NCBI RefSeq assembly: GCF_946463545.1 | Contig: NZ_OX296583.1 | Location: 1,368,902 to 1,432,901, forward strand | Length of the DNA stretch: 64,000 nt | Reading direction: 5' to 3' | Source of the DNA: Methanothermococcus thermolithotrophicus DSM 2095 | GTDB taxonomy: Archaea; AGJL01; Methanococci; Methanococcales; Methanococcaceae | Part shown: piece after piece, positions 17,293 to 26,054 of the stretch | How the letters are laid out: each line of letters begins with the position of its first letter | Position numbering within the stretch: position 1 is the stretch's first letter | The notes under the pieces: model-generated | Told to the model about the DNA's origin: nothing | Seen by the model: only the letters and a program-made list of their open reading frames with translations | Databases searched by the model: none | Program-made: the position numbers and the translations under genes

Positions 17293-18186
17293 TTAAATTA
17301 GGATTTTTTTATTATTGTGCTCTAAAAATGCCTCCCAGCTTTCATCCACACTTTCTTGTATGTGCTCAATTTCAATCTCTGAAAGGTGTCTAAATCTCTT
17401 CTGGATGCTTAAATAATCTTTTACCGGTATTTTTTTATTTTTATAGTTCATCTTAAATTCTTTATTTTCAATTTCGTAAAGCGCCCACAATCCAGATTGA
17501 ACAGCCAATTTTGCGATTTTTATTCCATCTTTACTGTGAAATCCCCACCCAGTGGGGCATGGGGCATGCACATGAATATATTTGAATCCATCAAAGGATA
17601 ATGCCTTTTCAACCTTTTTTAGGAAATCAATGGGATAACCTACTGACGCAGTGGCAACATAGGGAGCTCCGTGGGCAGCCACAATAAATGGCATGTTCTT
17701 TTTTTCTTCGGGCTTTCCAATACTGTATTTTCCAGCAGGGCTGGTAGTTGTTGATGCCCCATAAGGGGTAGTCCCGCTCCTCTGTTTTCCAGTGTTTGCG
17801 TATGCTTCGTTATCGGTACAGATGTATAGTATATTGTGTTCGCGTTCTACTGCTCCCGATAATGCCTGAAAACCAATATCTGCGGTTCCACCATCTCCAG
17901 CAAATACTACGATATTTGTCTTTTTACCCAGTCTTTTCATGGCTTTTTCTATGCCGCTTGCAACTGCTGCAGCATTTTCAAATGCAACATGTATAAATGG
18001 CACCCTCCAGGCAGTTTCAGGATATATTGTAGTAATGACTTCCATACATCCAGTTGGTGCAATGACAATTGTGTCCTCTCCACATATTTTTAAAGCCAAT
18101 CTTAAGGCAAGAAGTTCTGGACATCCAGCACAGGCTCTTGCTCCTGGTGCTAAATATTCTTCTTTTGGAATATCTGTGATTTTCAT
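17293..18186 (-). CDS. porB: Pyruvate:ferredoxin oxidoreductase, beta subunit
   Basis: TPP-binding catalytic subunit, 297 residues. Shows [14 protein letters not shown] and TGCMEV near the N terminus, and the TPP motif [16 protein letters not shown] in the middle. In methanococci POR works mainly as pyruvate synthase, joining acetyl-CoA and CO2. The start overlaps the porA stop by four bases (ATGA). Last recognised por gene: the porE and porF genes that follow porB in Methanococcus maripaludis are absent, and carA comes next after 63 nt. Confidence 0.95.
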   Translation of the reverse strand: MKITDIPKEEYLAPGARACAGCPELLALRLALKICGEDTIVIAPTGCMEVITTIYPETAWRVPFIHVAFENAAAVASGIEKAMKRLGKKTNIVVFAGDGGTADIGFQALSGAVEREHNILYICTDNEAYANTGKQRSGTTPYGASTTTSPAGKYSIGKPEEKKNMPFIVAAHGAPYVATASVGYPIDFLKKVEKALSFDGFKYIHVHAPCPTGWGFHSKDGIKIAKLAVQSGLWALYEIENKEFKMNYKNKKIPVKDYLSIQKRFRHLSEIEIEHIQESVDESWEAFLEHNNKKILI

Positions 18187-19334
18187 AGATTAACACCTAT
18201 CCATGTAATTTCTTTTGGATTGTTATCCTCTAATAATCTAAATATGGTTCTAAAATCGTCATAAGTTACATCCCTACCGCCCAATCCAACAATAAAGTTT
18301 TTTACAATAGGTTTACTATCCAAATCATAAAGGCATGATTTAACTTCATGGGCCACAATTCCACCGGACCCAAAGCTTATATTTTTATCAATTACTCCTA
18401 TTTTTTCAAACCTTGAAAGTATTTTTTTCAGTTCTTCTTTTGGGAATGGCCTAAATACCTTTAATTTAATCAATCCTACTTTTTTTCCCTCTTTCCTTAG
18501 TTCATCTACAATAAATCGTGCAGTGGTGGTTATTGCCCCCATAGTTAAAATAACAATTTCTGCGTCTTCGGTCCGATATTCTTCAATGAATTCATACTTC
18601 CTTCCAGTGAGCTCTTCAAATTCTTTAAAAGTTTTTTCCATAACAATTCTAGCATTCTCCATGGCTTGTTCCTGTTGATATTTCAGCTCCATGTAGATAT
18701 TTGGACCTCCAACTGGTCCCAATGTGTAAGGGCTTTCAGGGTCTAATTTATATTCTAAATCCAATTCTGGAAGAAAACTTTCAATTGTTTCATTATCCAG
18801 TGGATTTACTGGTTCGACAGTATGTGATAATATAAATCCATCGAGAGATACCATTGCAGGCAATAATACATTTTTATTTTCACATATTTTGTATGCCATT
18901 ATCACTGAATCATGAGCCTCTTGATTACTCTCACAAAACATCTGAATTGCCCCACTGTCCCTTTGAGCAAGGGCATCTATATGGTCTGACCATATCGATA
19001 TTGGAGCAGAATATGACCTGTTAGTAATTGCTGTAACAATGGGTAACCTAAGTCCCGAAGCACATGGGATGAGCTCGTGAAATAATGCTACACCAGGTCC
19101 GCAAGATGCGGTAAATGTTCTAACCCCGCAGGCACTAGCCCCAATTACTGCACTCAATGCACTGTGTTCGGATTCTACTGGAATATACTCGCAATCCATC
19201 TCACCGTCGGCAATAAATTTTGCTATTATCTCAACAATTTCACTTTGGGGGGTAATTGGATATGCTGCCACCACATCGACACTTGAATTTTTCACCGCAG
19301 TGGCAACTGCCATATGTCCGGTCATTCCTTGCAT
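18183..19334 (-). CDS. porA: Pyruvate:ferredoxin oxidoreductase, alpha subunit
   Basis: 383 residues. [16 protein letters not shown] and the [13 protein letters not shown] region are the alpha-subunit signatures, and the N-terminal [12 protein letters not shown] distinguishes PorA from KorA. The ATG follows GGAGGACTAAA and lies one base after the porD stop codon. It forms the CoA/pyruvate-binding domain of the heterotetramer with PorB, PorC and PorD in the cytoplasm. Confidence 0.95.
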   Translation of the reverse strand: MQGMTGHMAVATAVKNSSVDVVAAYPITPQSEIVEIIAKFIADGEMDCEYIPVESEHSALSAVIGASACGVRTFTASCGPGVALFHELIPCASGLRLPIVTAITNRSYSAPISIWSDHIDALAQRDSGAIQMFCESNQEAHDSVIMAYKICENKNVLLPAMVSLDGFILSHTVEPVNPLDNETIESFLPELDLEYKLDPESPYTLGPVGGPNIYMELKYQQEQAMENARIVMEKTFKEFEELTGRKYEFIEEYRTEDAEIVILTMGAITTTARFIVDELRKEGKKVGLIKLKVFRPFPKEELKKILSRFEKIGVIDKNISFGSGGIVAHEVKSCLYDLDSKPIVKNFIVGLGGRDVTYDDFRTIFRLLEDNNPKEITWIGVNL

Positions 19335-19335
19335 T

Positions 19336-19605
19336 TTAGTCCTCCTCTATCATTTTTATAGCATTTTTTGGACATTCAACTTCGCAAATTCCACATCCCT
19401 TGCAAAAATCGTAGTCAATTGTTATTTTATCATCCTCAACAATTACCACTCCATCGGGGCAGTAGAGCCAGCAGAAAAGACATGAATTACAGTTTTCATA
19501 GTCAATAATTGGTTTATAGGTCCTCCAACCTCCAGTTTTGTTTTCTACGCTTGTTCCAGGTGGAAGCACACCACCTATGATTATATTATTATAATCTAAT
19601 GTCAT
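19336..19605 (-). CDS. porD: Pyruvate:ferredoxin oxidoreductase, delta (ferredoxin) subunit
   Basis: 89 residues with two 4Fe-4S motifs, CNSCLFCWLYCP and CKGCGICEVECP, behind a PorD-type N-terminal extension (LPPGTSVENKTGGWRTYKP) that packs on the catalytic core. It passes electrons between ferredoxin and PorB. The start codon overlaps the porC stop (ATGA, 19602-19605), so porC, porD and porA are translationally linked. Confidence 0.94.
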   Translation of the reverse strand: MTLDYNNIIIGGVLPPGTSVENKTGGWRTYKPIIDYENCNSCLFCWLYCPDGVVIVEDDKITIDYDFCKGCGICEVECPKNAIKMIEED

Positions 19606-20141
19606 ACGACCACCTTTTTCATCTCATCATATGCCCTTTTAACGGCCAATATATTTTTATCAGCAAGTTTTTTTGGAAATCTTTCTGATATGATTGAAAT
19701 AACTGAATCCAATGAGATATTGTCATATATTGCCAAAAATGCTCCAATCATGACGGTATTTGTAATTGGAACCCCCAGAGTTTCAATGGCAAGTTTAGTG
19801 GCATCTATTGTATAGGTATTTTGGCCCTCAAACTCGATAGGCTCCTTTGTATTCACAATTATGGTTCCATCATCCAGTCCTTGGACAACATCCACAGTAG
19901 GGTCATTTATAACCGTTGGGTCTAGAACCATCACATAATTTGGATTGTATATTTGAGTTCTTGTTTTAATTTCACTGTCGCTTATTCTAACATAGGAAGT
20001 TACAGGAGCTCCCCTCTTTTCAGGGCCAAAAAATGGAAAAGCTTGACAAAATTTTCCCTCTTTTAAAGAAGCTATGGCAAGAATTTCTGCGGCGGTAACT
20101 GCCCCTTGACCTCCCCTGCCATGAAATCTTATTTCATCCAT
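19602..20141 (-). CDS. porC: Pyruvate:ferredoxin oxidoreductase, gamma subunit
   Basis: 179 residues beginning MDEIRFHGRGGQGAVTAAE, the gamma-domain glycine motif, with FPFFGPEKRGAPV further on. First gene of porC-porD-porA-porB. The start at 20141 follows GGGTGAAAAAC; a frame extending to 20198 would overlap the operator and is rejected. The leader of about 35 to 40 nt places the transcription start within the 20179-20199 palindrome. Confidence 0.94.
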   Translation of the reverse strand: MDEIRFHGRGGQGAVTAAEILAIASLKEGKFCQAFPFFGPEKRGAPVTSYVRISDSEIKTRTQIYNPNYVMVLDPTVINDPTVDVVQGLDDGTIIVNTKEPIEFEGQNTYTIDATKLAIETLGVPITNTVMIGAFLAIYDNISLDSVISIISERFPKKLADKNILAVKRAYDEMKKVVV

Positions 20142-20178
20142 GTTTTTCACCCTGCATATGTCATTATTAATTATTATA

Positions 20179-20199
20179 TATGTGTATTTAATACACATA
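20179..20199 (-). promoter_or_regulatory. por operon promoter with TGTGTA/TACACA operator
   Basis: Perfect TATGTGTA and TACACATA arms around TTTAA. The TATA box (minus strand ATTTATATAATATG, about 20199-20212) abuts the upstream arm exactly as at kor, 15 kb away. Confidence 0.76.
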
Positions 20200-20368
20200 T
20201 TATATAAATATTTCGGAATTTCGGCAATTGTACAATAATATTATATATGGAACCGTAAAAAATCATTTAACAAACTTTAACAATACTTATTAAATCAATA
20301 AAAATCGAAATCTAGGATTTCATCTAATTTTTCATTAATTTACTCATACCACATTCCCTTGAACAATT

Positions 20369-20476
20369 ATGCAAGAGAATAAAAAACCAGATCATCCCAG
20401 AACTGCCGACTACCTCATGAATAAATATCCCTGGCGAGCTCGGGGCAAGATACATTATTCCTTTAAATATGGTTAG
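20369..20476 (+). other. GC-richer island in an intergenic region, possible 35-codon ORF or ncRNA
   Basis: The 424 bp between porC and the permease gene (20142-20565) hold the por promoter and otherwise no clear gene. About 90 bp around 20385-20460 are visibly richer in G and C than their surroundings. A plus-strand frame of 35 codons (MQENKKPDHPRTADYL at its start) and a 41-codon minus-strand frame preceded by AAAGGAATA both cross it. Neither is recognised. In an AT-rich thermophile a local GC rise may mark a structured RNA or a foreign gene fragment. Confidence 0.3.
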
Positions 20477-20565
20477 TACCAAGTAATCTTAACACTTTGT
20501 TTTTCTGCCTGTTTTTTCCGTCCTTTTCTGTCTTTTGGGATATTCTTCCTCAATCAATCATAAAC

Positions 20566-21426
20566 TTAAAAATTTATAAATTTATCAAAGAGTATTCCAA
20601 TTATCCCGCTTCCAACGATAACTCCAATCAAATATTTTAATGTTAGTTTTTTCCCATAACATCTTTTCATAGCCATTAGTAAAGGAAGTCCCAAAGTAGG
20701 AGCTGAAATTAAAAACGAAATTATCAATCCTTTTGATATACCATCTATTGCAACTGCCTTTATAATTGGTACCATTGCATGAGGGCATAAGAAGATGAAT
20801 ATTCTTATTATTGAAACATAAAAATACGAGTATAGGTTATTGGAAAGAATTAACAGAATGGTTTCTTTTGAGACATAGGTCATTACAAATCCAGAAATTA
20901 AAAATCCCAAAGTTATAGATGGTAAAAATTTTTTAAACTGCTCAATGAACACATCAAAAAAACCATTTTTGTTATTTTTGGATTCAAATCCACAAAATAC
21001 TACTTTTTCATTGTAGAATATCAAACCTACAAATACTGATAATAGCATTGATGCTAAAACCTGCACAATTGCTAGTTTATACCCTAACAACGAAAGAGAT
21101 AGTAAAATACCAATAGGATTTATTGAAGATGCTGAAACAATAAATGCCATACTAGTTCCTAAGTTTGCCCCCTTTGAGCTCATGGCATTTGCTACAGGCA
21201 CCCCACTTGCAGAACATAATGGTAGGATCCCTCCAATAAAAGATGCTAAAATTATGGATTTTTTTGAGTTATCCAATATATGAACAAACCTTTTTCTCAA
21301 ATCTCCTTTCAATTTTATCTTTAAATATGTGGATATAACAAAACCCAATATAATATAAGGTAATGCCTTTAAAAAGAAGTTTAGGGAGTGTTCCAGTGAG
21401 ATATAAATAGCGTACATATTAATCAT
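20566..21426 (-). CDS. Predicted permease, DUF318/UPF0718-like
   Basis: About 286 residues with roughly eight hydrophobic helices. The stretch GGILPLCSASGVPVANAMSS and SASSINPIGILLSLS match the conserved repeats of the DUF318 (ArsP-like) permease family, although the usual PLCSCG pair is reduced to one cysteine. The substrate is unknown. The start is uncertain: I take ATG 21426, since the longer frame to 21468 begins inside the right-hand MITE and would borrow its first codons from it. A second ATG at 21417 is possible. The gene lies downstream of the Fe-S membrane protein gene in the same orientation, now separated by the MITE. Confidence 0.7.
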   Translation of the reverse strand: MINMYAIYISLEHSLNFFLKALPYIILGFVISTYLKIKLKGDLRKRFVHILDNSKKSIILASFIGGILPLCSASGVPVANAMSSKGANLGTSMAFIVSASSINPIGILLSLSLLGYKLAIVQVLASMLLSVFVGLIFYNEKVVFCGFESKNNKNGFFDVFIEQFKKFLPSITLGFLISGFVMTYVSKETILLILSNNLYSYFYVSIIRIFIFLCPHAMVPIIKAVAIDGISKGLIISFLISAPTLGLPLLMAMKRCYGKKLTLKYLIGVIVGSGIIGILFDKFINF

Positions 21427-21453
21427 GGTTTCCACACTTACCACACTTAGAAT

Positions 21454-21605
21454 TATAGTGGTGTGCATTACTTACTTAACTAATTAATACAGGTAATTTT
21501 TATTTAAACATAAAATACCCTTGTTAAATTAAATTAAGCTTATTTATTGCAGTTATTAAATTTATAATACTTTGATTAGTTTACTTAAAGTTGCACACCA
21601 CTATA
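21454..21605. mobile_element. MITE-like element, intact ends
   Basis: 152 bp with perfect 14-bp terminal inverted repeats: TATAGTGGTGTGCA at 21454-21467 and TGCACACCACTATA at 21592-21605. In the reverse orientation its interior aligns with the copy at 57153-57300 (TTAACTAAT, TTTATTTAAACATAAAATA, TTGTTAAATT). No coding capacity. It separates the permease gene from the Fe-S membrane protein gene and supplies the last seven codons and stop of the latter. Confidence 0.75.
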
Positions 21606-22228
21606 CATTTGAGTTTGTTTTTCGTTTTCCTTATTCCTTTTTTTGTTAATTGGATTGCAGTACCATAAGGGCACAAAAATCTACACCAGAATCTTGGTAT
21701 TAATATGGCTAGGAACAATCCTCCCAATACCAATAATAACCTTGTGTAATATTCATTTCCAACAGTCATTAAGGTCAATTCTATTGAAGTTATTAAATCA
21801 CTGGTATGGATTGGAATGTAATACCTTGGATTTCCATTTATTATTGCAATTATTGCAAAGGCAAATATTGTATATCTTAAAAAATTAAACGATAATTTTA
21901 GTTCCAATGGTAGTTTAACAACACTTTTTGAAATTTTTCTTCTTATTTTGTAAATTATATCGTTTAAAGTTCCAAATGGACATACTCCACTACAGAAATC
22001 TTTTCTAAACAAAAACATGTATCCAATAACAAATGCAACAAAAGGTCGCCTATAGTATTTGGAAGGGCAGTCAACAACAGGACACATGTCACATGCTAAA
22101 AATGGGATCATATATGGACATCTGAATATAACTAAAATAACTGTGGGGATTACGCCAATAAAAATTCCGTATTTTATGAAAATTGGGATAATAGCGTTTA
22201 CCTTATTAAATAATTCTTTAAAATTCAT
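21581..22228 (-). CDS. Membrane-bound 4Fe-4S protein (NapH/YccM-like)
   Basis: 215 residues, about five transmembrane helices. Two CxxxCP motifs between helices (DFCSGVCPFGT near residue 80 and WCRFLCPYGT near residue 185) define the NapH/RnfH-like polytopic electron-transfer family. An additional CDMCPVVDCP lies in the first third. Starts at ATG behind GGTGAGATA. The C terminus CIVVCNFK is encoded by the MITE end, so the native tail has probably been replaced. Between a permease and a solute-binding protein gene; the role is unknown, perhaps membrane redox chemistry linked to uptake. Confidence 0.72.
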   Translation of the reverse strand: MNFKELFNKVNAIIPIFIKYGIFIGVIPTVILVIFRCPYMIPFLACDMCPVVDCPSKYYRRPFVAFVIGYMFLFRKDFCSGVCPFGTLNDIIYKIRRKISKSVVKLPLELKLSFNFLRYTIFAFAIIAIINGNPRYYIPIHTSDLITSIELTLMTVGNEYYTRLLLVLGGLFLAILIPRFWCRFLCPYGTAIQLTKKGIRKTKNKLKCIVVCNFK

Positions 22229-22334
22229 TATCTCACCAAATTAAATAAAATATAATGTAGCTTCATGATTTGGTTAATATTTCAGTTTTAAAACTGTCGC
22301 AAAAAGAGAAAATAATTGATAATATTATGGGATA

Positions 22335-23222
22335 TTATTGTTGTGGTGCAATATCTTTATATTCTGAGTAGTAGTTGTTTAAGATTTCCTGACCTTTTTC
22401 AGATTTTACAGGATAGAAGCCGTGTTTTGCCAATATACTTTGTCCTTCATCTGATAAAACAAATTCCATGTATTTGTATGCTAAATCCTTATTCTTTGAG
22501 TTTTTCATAACTCCTATTGTGAAAACACCTTTTTGCATATCAAGGTATTCTCTTGGAATATCTATAACTTCAACGTTTCCTTTTATTCCTTCCAATGTGG
22601 TGCATCTTCTCTCAACTATTGCTGCATCTGCATTTCCATTGGCAACTTCTTTTAACATCTTTCTGTAGCAGTCGTAATCTTTTGAACTTTTTTCATAGAT
22701 TTTTTCGATTAATTCTTTTTTTGGTTTTAATGCTTTTATTTCTGGAATCTTTGCTTTTGAGTTTGTGTAAACTATAACATCATCTCTCAATAAATCTTCT
22801 AATTTAGTTATGTTCTTAGGGTTTCCTTTTGGAGTTATTATTACCCATTCTGTAAATTGGTAGATTTTATAGTCTGGTTCCATTAAACTTTCGTTTGTTA
22901 ATATTTTTGAATGTTTGATACTTCTTGGTAAAAATACGTCAGCATAAGCACCTTTTTCTAACGCCTTTCTTAAAGTTCCAGCTGATGCTCCTGTGAATTC
23001 TACTTTACAGTTGTATCTTTTTTCAAAAACTGAATTTACTTCTTGGAGTGCCTCTGTTGGACCTCCACAACTGTAGACCACTAAAGTTTTTAGAGCTCCT
23101 GCAGATTTTGCAGCTGTAGCGGTAGCTTCTGCAGGTGATGTTGCTTGAGTGTCTGACACACATCCAGAAAACATTAGGGTTATTGCAATAAGCCCTACCA
23201 TGAATAATGCATGTTTTCTCAT
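22335..23222 (-). CDS. ModA-like extracellular solute-binding lipoprotein
   Basis: 295 residues. A signal peptide ends in the lipobox FSGC (cysteine about residue 20), followed by a Thr/Ala-rich linker and a type II periplasmic-binding fold: LVVYSCGGPTEALQEV, ADVFLPRS, EWVIITPKGNP and GFYPV. The family binds molybdate, tungstate or similar oxyanions. No ABC permease or ATPase is adjacent, which is unusual. The neighbouring fmdE fits a tungsten or molybdenum link but does not prove it. The start at 23222 follows GGTGAAAAG; the longer frame to 23309 would hide the signal peptide. Confidence 0.78.
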   Translation of the reverse strand: MRKHALFMVGLIAITLMFSGCVSDTQATSPAEATATAAKSAGALKTLVVYSCGGPTEALQEVNSVFEKRYNCKVEFTGASAGTLRKALEKGAYADVFLPRSIKHSKILTNESLMEPDYKIYQFTEWVIITPKGNPKNITKLEDLLRDDVIVYTNSKAKIPEIKALKPKKELIEKIYEKSSKDYDCYRKMLKEVANGNADAAIVERRCTTLEGIKGNVEVIDIPREYLDMQKGVFTIGVMKNSKNKDLAYKYMEFVLSDEGQSILAKHGFYPVKSEKGQEILNNYYSEYKDIAPQQ

Positions 23223-23445
23223 CTTTTCACCATTAAATTTTCTAATAACCGCTTTTTTGGAATTTCCAAATCTAATGGTATTTTTACATATAAATAGTTT
23301 GTTTTTCATTAATTTTAATAACTAATTAGCTATTAGATAATATAATAAGTCCAAAAATGCCTCATTTTAAATTGGACAGATGATTCAAATAGTAAAAAAT
23401 TAAAAAAGATGTAGTACAACATATAAAAAAATAGATAAATAATAA

Positions 23446-24021
23446 TTATGCTAATTTTTCAAAACATTCTTTACAAACTATTTTTCCATCTACGATTCTT
23501 CCTTTAATTTCCATAAAGTACTCTCCACATTCTTCACATTTTATGGATGGGTATAATTTTGCCTTTCTTGGTGCAGGAATATCAACCTCTTTAACTTCAA
23601 ATAATTCCTCATCATTAGCATTTAATATCCTTTCAGTAATTTCCTTCTTTATTTTTATAAATTCTTCTTTTTCTTTTTCTGTCAATTGATCTTTGTTGTA
23701 TTTTTTTCTCATATCTTCAATATCTTTAAAGAAATCGTCTTTGAAGTATATCCTTAAAGCTTTGCGGTTATCCCTTGAATAAAACGTATAAGCGTGTTTT
23801 CCATTATCTTTAAAGATTAAATTTCCTTTCCCAAATGTACAGCTCAGCATATGCTGTATTGCGTCAACACTACAGGAGTTGTTTTCTACAATCGCCACGA
23901 GCTCTTCATCTTCAGACTTGTTGTAATGATTTTGAATATATTTTGCAACCCTGTAACCTATTGCCAGTCCTGGGCATTCATGTCCATGGAATTCAACAGC
24001 TCTTTCCCATTCTACGTCCAT
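23446..24021 (-). CDS. fmdE: Formylmethanofuran dehydrogenase subunit E (FmdE family)
   Basis: 191 residues. The FmdE domain starts EFHGHECPGLAIGYRVA, with a further conserved NNSCSVDAIQ about residue 50, and the C-terminal 30 residues form a zinc ribbon (CEECGEYF ... CKECF). FmdE co-purifies with molybdenum formylmethanofuran dehydrogenase and occurs widely as a stand-alone protein in methanogens; its exact role is not settled. The start at 24021 is set by GGGTGAAAAA. Monocistronic, divergent from the gene at 24252 across 230 bp that contain paired TATA-like sequences. Confidence 0.88.
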   Translation of the reverse strand: MDVEWERAVEFHGHECPGLAIGYRVAKYIQNHYNKSEDEELVAIVENNSCSVDAIQHMLSCTFGKGNLIFKDNGKHAYTFYSRDNRKALRIYFKDDFFKDIEDMRKKYNKDQLTEKEKEEFIKIKKEITERILNANDEELFEVKEVDIPAPRKAKLYPSIKCEECGEYFMEIKGRIVDGKIVCKECFEKLA

Positions 24022-24251
24022 TTTTTCACCCATAAATAATGGAAAATATTTAGTATTTCTTTAGTACCGTATCATATAATACAATATAAACTTTTATAAA
24101 TGAATCAACCTTCTTAGGAAATAGTCTAATTTAAATATTTTCATCAACATATCATGAATAGGTTTTAGTAGAAATAAGATGTAGTATAATTAATATTTCA
24201 TATCAGTTTGTTGACAATAATATTATCGATAGTATTGTAAAAGGTGATATT

Positions 24252-24554
24252 TTGCCAAAGATGATCTTACTTCCAAAACTCACAATGTCCCTTGGAGGCT
24301 ATATTAGGGAAACCATAGAGCCTTATAATGATGACGAAGCTAAACCATTTCCTTACAGAAATGTAGTCGTAGGAAATCCTACAGATGAACCTATAAAAAT
24401 AGATGTACCTGCATACGATGAAAACTGGGTGGAAAGACATAGAGAACTTGGATTAATTGTAGTACCTGTCGGCATAGATGATGACTTCGTAGGTATATTT
24501 AAGATGGTAGAAGAAAAAGTTAAAAGAGGAATTTCGGTGGAAAAAAATGATTAA
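24252..24554 (+). CDS. Conserved methanogen protein of unknown function
   Basis: 100 residues, starting at TTG directly after AAGGTGATAT. Notable segments are KLTMSLGGYIRETIEPYND and VVGNPTDEPIKIDVPAYDE. No membrane segment or metal motif is visible. It overlaps the HAD gene by 8 bp and precedes cobS, an arrangement I recall from Methanocaldococcus jannaschii, so it probably belongs to a conserved three-gene unit. I do not recognise a function. Confidence 0.7.
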   Translation: MPKMILLPKLTMSLGGYIRETIEPYNDDEAKPFPYRNVVVGNPTDEPIKIDVPAYDENWVERHRELGLIVVPVGIDDDFVGIFKMVEEKVKRGISVEKND

Positions 24555-25236
24555 AGGAGTGTTATTTGATCTGGACGACACTCTATACGATTCTTCAAGT
24601 TTTGCTGATCGGGCTAGAAGAGAAGCCATAAAAATGATGATAGACGCTGGATTGGAATCCACAGAAGAAGAAGCCTACAACATACTTCAAAAAATCATTA
24701 AAGAAAAAGGTTCCAACTATGGAAAGCATTTTGACGATCTAGTAAATGCAGTTATGGGTTATCATGATCCTAAAATAATTACGATGGGAATTATATCTTA
24801 CCACAACGTTAAATTTGCTCTTCTAAGGCCATATCCTGATACCATAGAAACTTTGATGAAATTAAAAGCATTGAATCTAAAATTAGGTATTATAACCGAT
24901 GGAATAACATTAAAACAGTGGGAAAAATTGATAAGACTCGGAATATACCATTATTTTGATGAAGTAATAACTTCAGAGGAGTATGGACTTGGAAAACCAA
25001 ATATCGAATTTTTCCAGTATGGATTGAAGAAAATAGGTTTAAAACCTGAAGAGGTAGTATATATTGGAGATCGTGTGGATAAGGATATAAAACCTGCTCA
25101 AAAGGTTGGAATGTCTACAATCAGAATTTTGAAAGGAAAATATAAAAATTTAGATAATGACACCGAATGCCCAACAGTAAACAAGCTTTCAGAAATCGTG
25201 GACATTATAAAAAATTTAGGACTTGAGAAGAAGTAA
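24547..25236 (+). CDS. HAD-superfamily hydrolase
   Basis: 229 residues with all four HAD motifs: FDLDDTLYD (nucleophile and acid-base aspartates, residues 7-15), the ITDG motif near residue 118, the KPN lysine region, and YIGDRVDKDI. It belongs to the subfamily I phosphatases with an alpha-helical cap after motif I. The substrate cannot be read from sequence. Its position between a conserved small gene and cobS makes a cobamide-related phosphatase possible, but this is only context. Followed by cobS after 6 bp. Confidence 0.85.
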   Translation: MIKGVLFDLDDTLYDSSSFADRARREAIKMMIDAGLESTEEEAYNILQKIIKEKGSNYGKHFDDLVNAVMGYHDPKIITMGIISYHNVKFALLRPYPDTIETLMKLKALNLKLGIITDGITLKQWEKLIRLGIYHYFDEVITSEEYGLGKPNIEFFQYGLKKIGLKPEEVVYIGDRVDKDIKPAQKVGMSTIRILKGKYKNLDNDTECPTVNKLSEIVDIIKNLGLEKK

Positions 25237-25242
25237 ATATTG

Positions 25243-26034
25243 ATGAATGATATTGATAGTAGGTTGAGGAGCATGATAGATGAAATAAAAGGTTTAGTGG
25301 CATTTATGACCAGAATCCCTGTAGGGCATTTTAGAAGTAATTTTGAGGATATGGCAAGATATTTCATGATACTACCTTTGATAGGTACCCTTGTTGGAAT
25401 TTTTGGAGCTCTTGTAGCTTTTGTGTTTAACTACTTTAACTTTGAGGCATCCAACGTTGTTGGAGTAGTTGTAATGTTTGCACTGTTGTATATGCAAGGG
25501 TTCCACCATGTGGATGGTCTAGGGGATTTTGGAGATGCATGGATGGTAATGGGAAACACCAGGAAAAAACTTGAAGTCATGAAGGATGTTTATATGGGGA
25601 CCGGTGGCTTAATTTTTGTTTTTTTAATTGAACTAATATCTATATTTTCAATAGCTTATTTTTATGAAAATCTAAGTTTTATCCTGTTTGCGAAGTACAT
25701 AATAATAGGGGAAACCTGCTCAAGATTGGGTTTACTTTCATCTGCCTGCTGTGGCATACCTTCAAAAGAAGGAACTGGAAGACATTTCGTTAAAAATACA
25801 AAAGAGTTTCATTTATTTATTGGATATGTCCTTACTTTGGCAGTATCTGTATTGATGGGCGTGCCAAAAATAGGAGCTCTCTGTTCTACTTTGGCAGTAT
25901 TCTTTGGTATGTTCATAGCTTGGAATTCAAATAAAAGCTTTAAGTGTGTTACCGGAGATATTTTAGGGGCCACTAACGAAATAACAAGAGCAATAGTTTT
26001 AATAGCCGCTATAGCGTTTCCACTAATATATTAA
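25243..26034 (+). CDS. cobS: Adenosylcobinamide-GDP ribazoletransferase (cobalamin synthase)
   Basis: 263 residues, a polytopic membrane enzyme that joins adenosylcobinamide-GDP and alpha-ribazole in the last assembly steps of cobamide. The active-site region HHVDGLGDFGDAWMVMG and the C-terminal VTGDILGATNEI match CobS. N-terminal LVAFMTRIPVG is also typical. The in-frame TTG at 25240 is directly next to the ATG at 25243; I prefer the ATG. CobY, the guanylyltransferase that makes its substrate, is at 54482. Confidence 0.92.
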   Translation: MNDIDSRLRSMIDEIKGLVAFMTRIPVGHFRSNFEDMARYFMILPLIGTLVGIFGALVAFVFNYFNFEASNVVGVVVMFALLYMQGFHHVDGLGDFGDAWMVMGNTRKKLEVMKDVYMGTGGLIFVFLIELISIFSIAYFYENLSFILFAKYIIIGETCSRLGLLSSACCGIPSKEGTGRHFVKNTKEFHLFIGYVLTLAVSVLMGVPKIGALCSTLAVFFGMFIAWNSNKSFKCVTGDILGATNEITRAIVLIAAIAFPLIY

Positions 26035-26054
26035 CATAATCCATCAAGTTTAAA

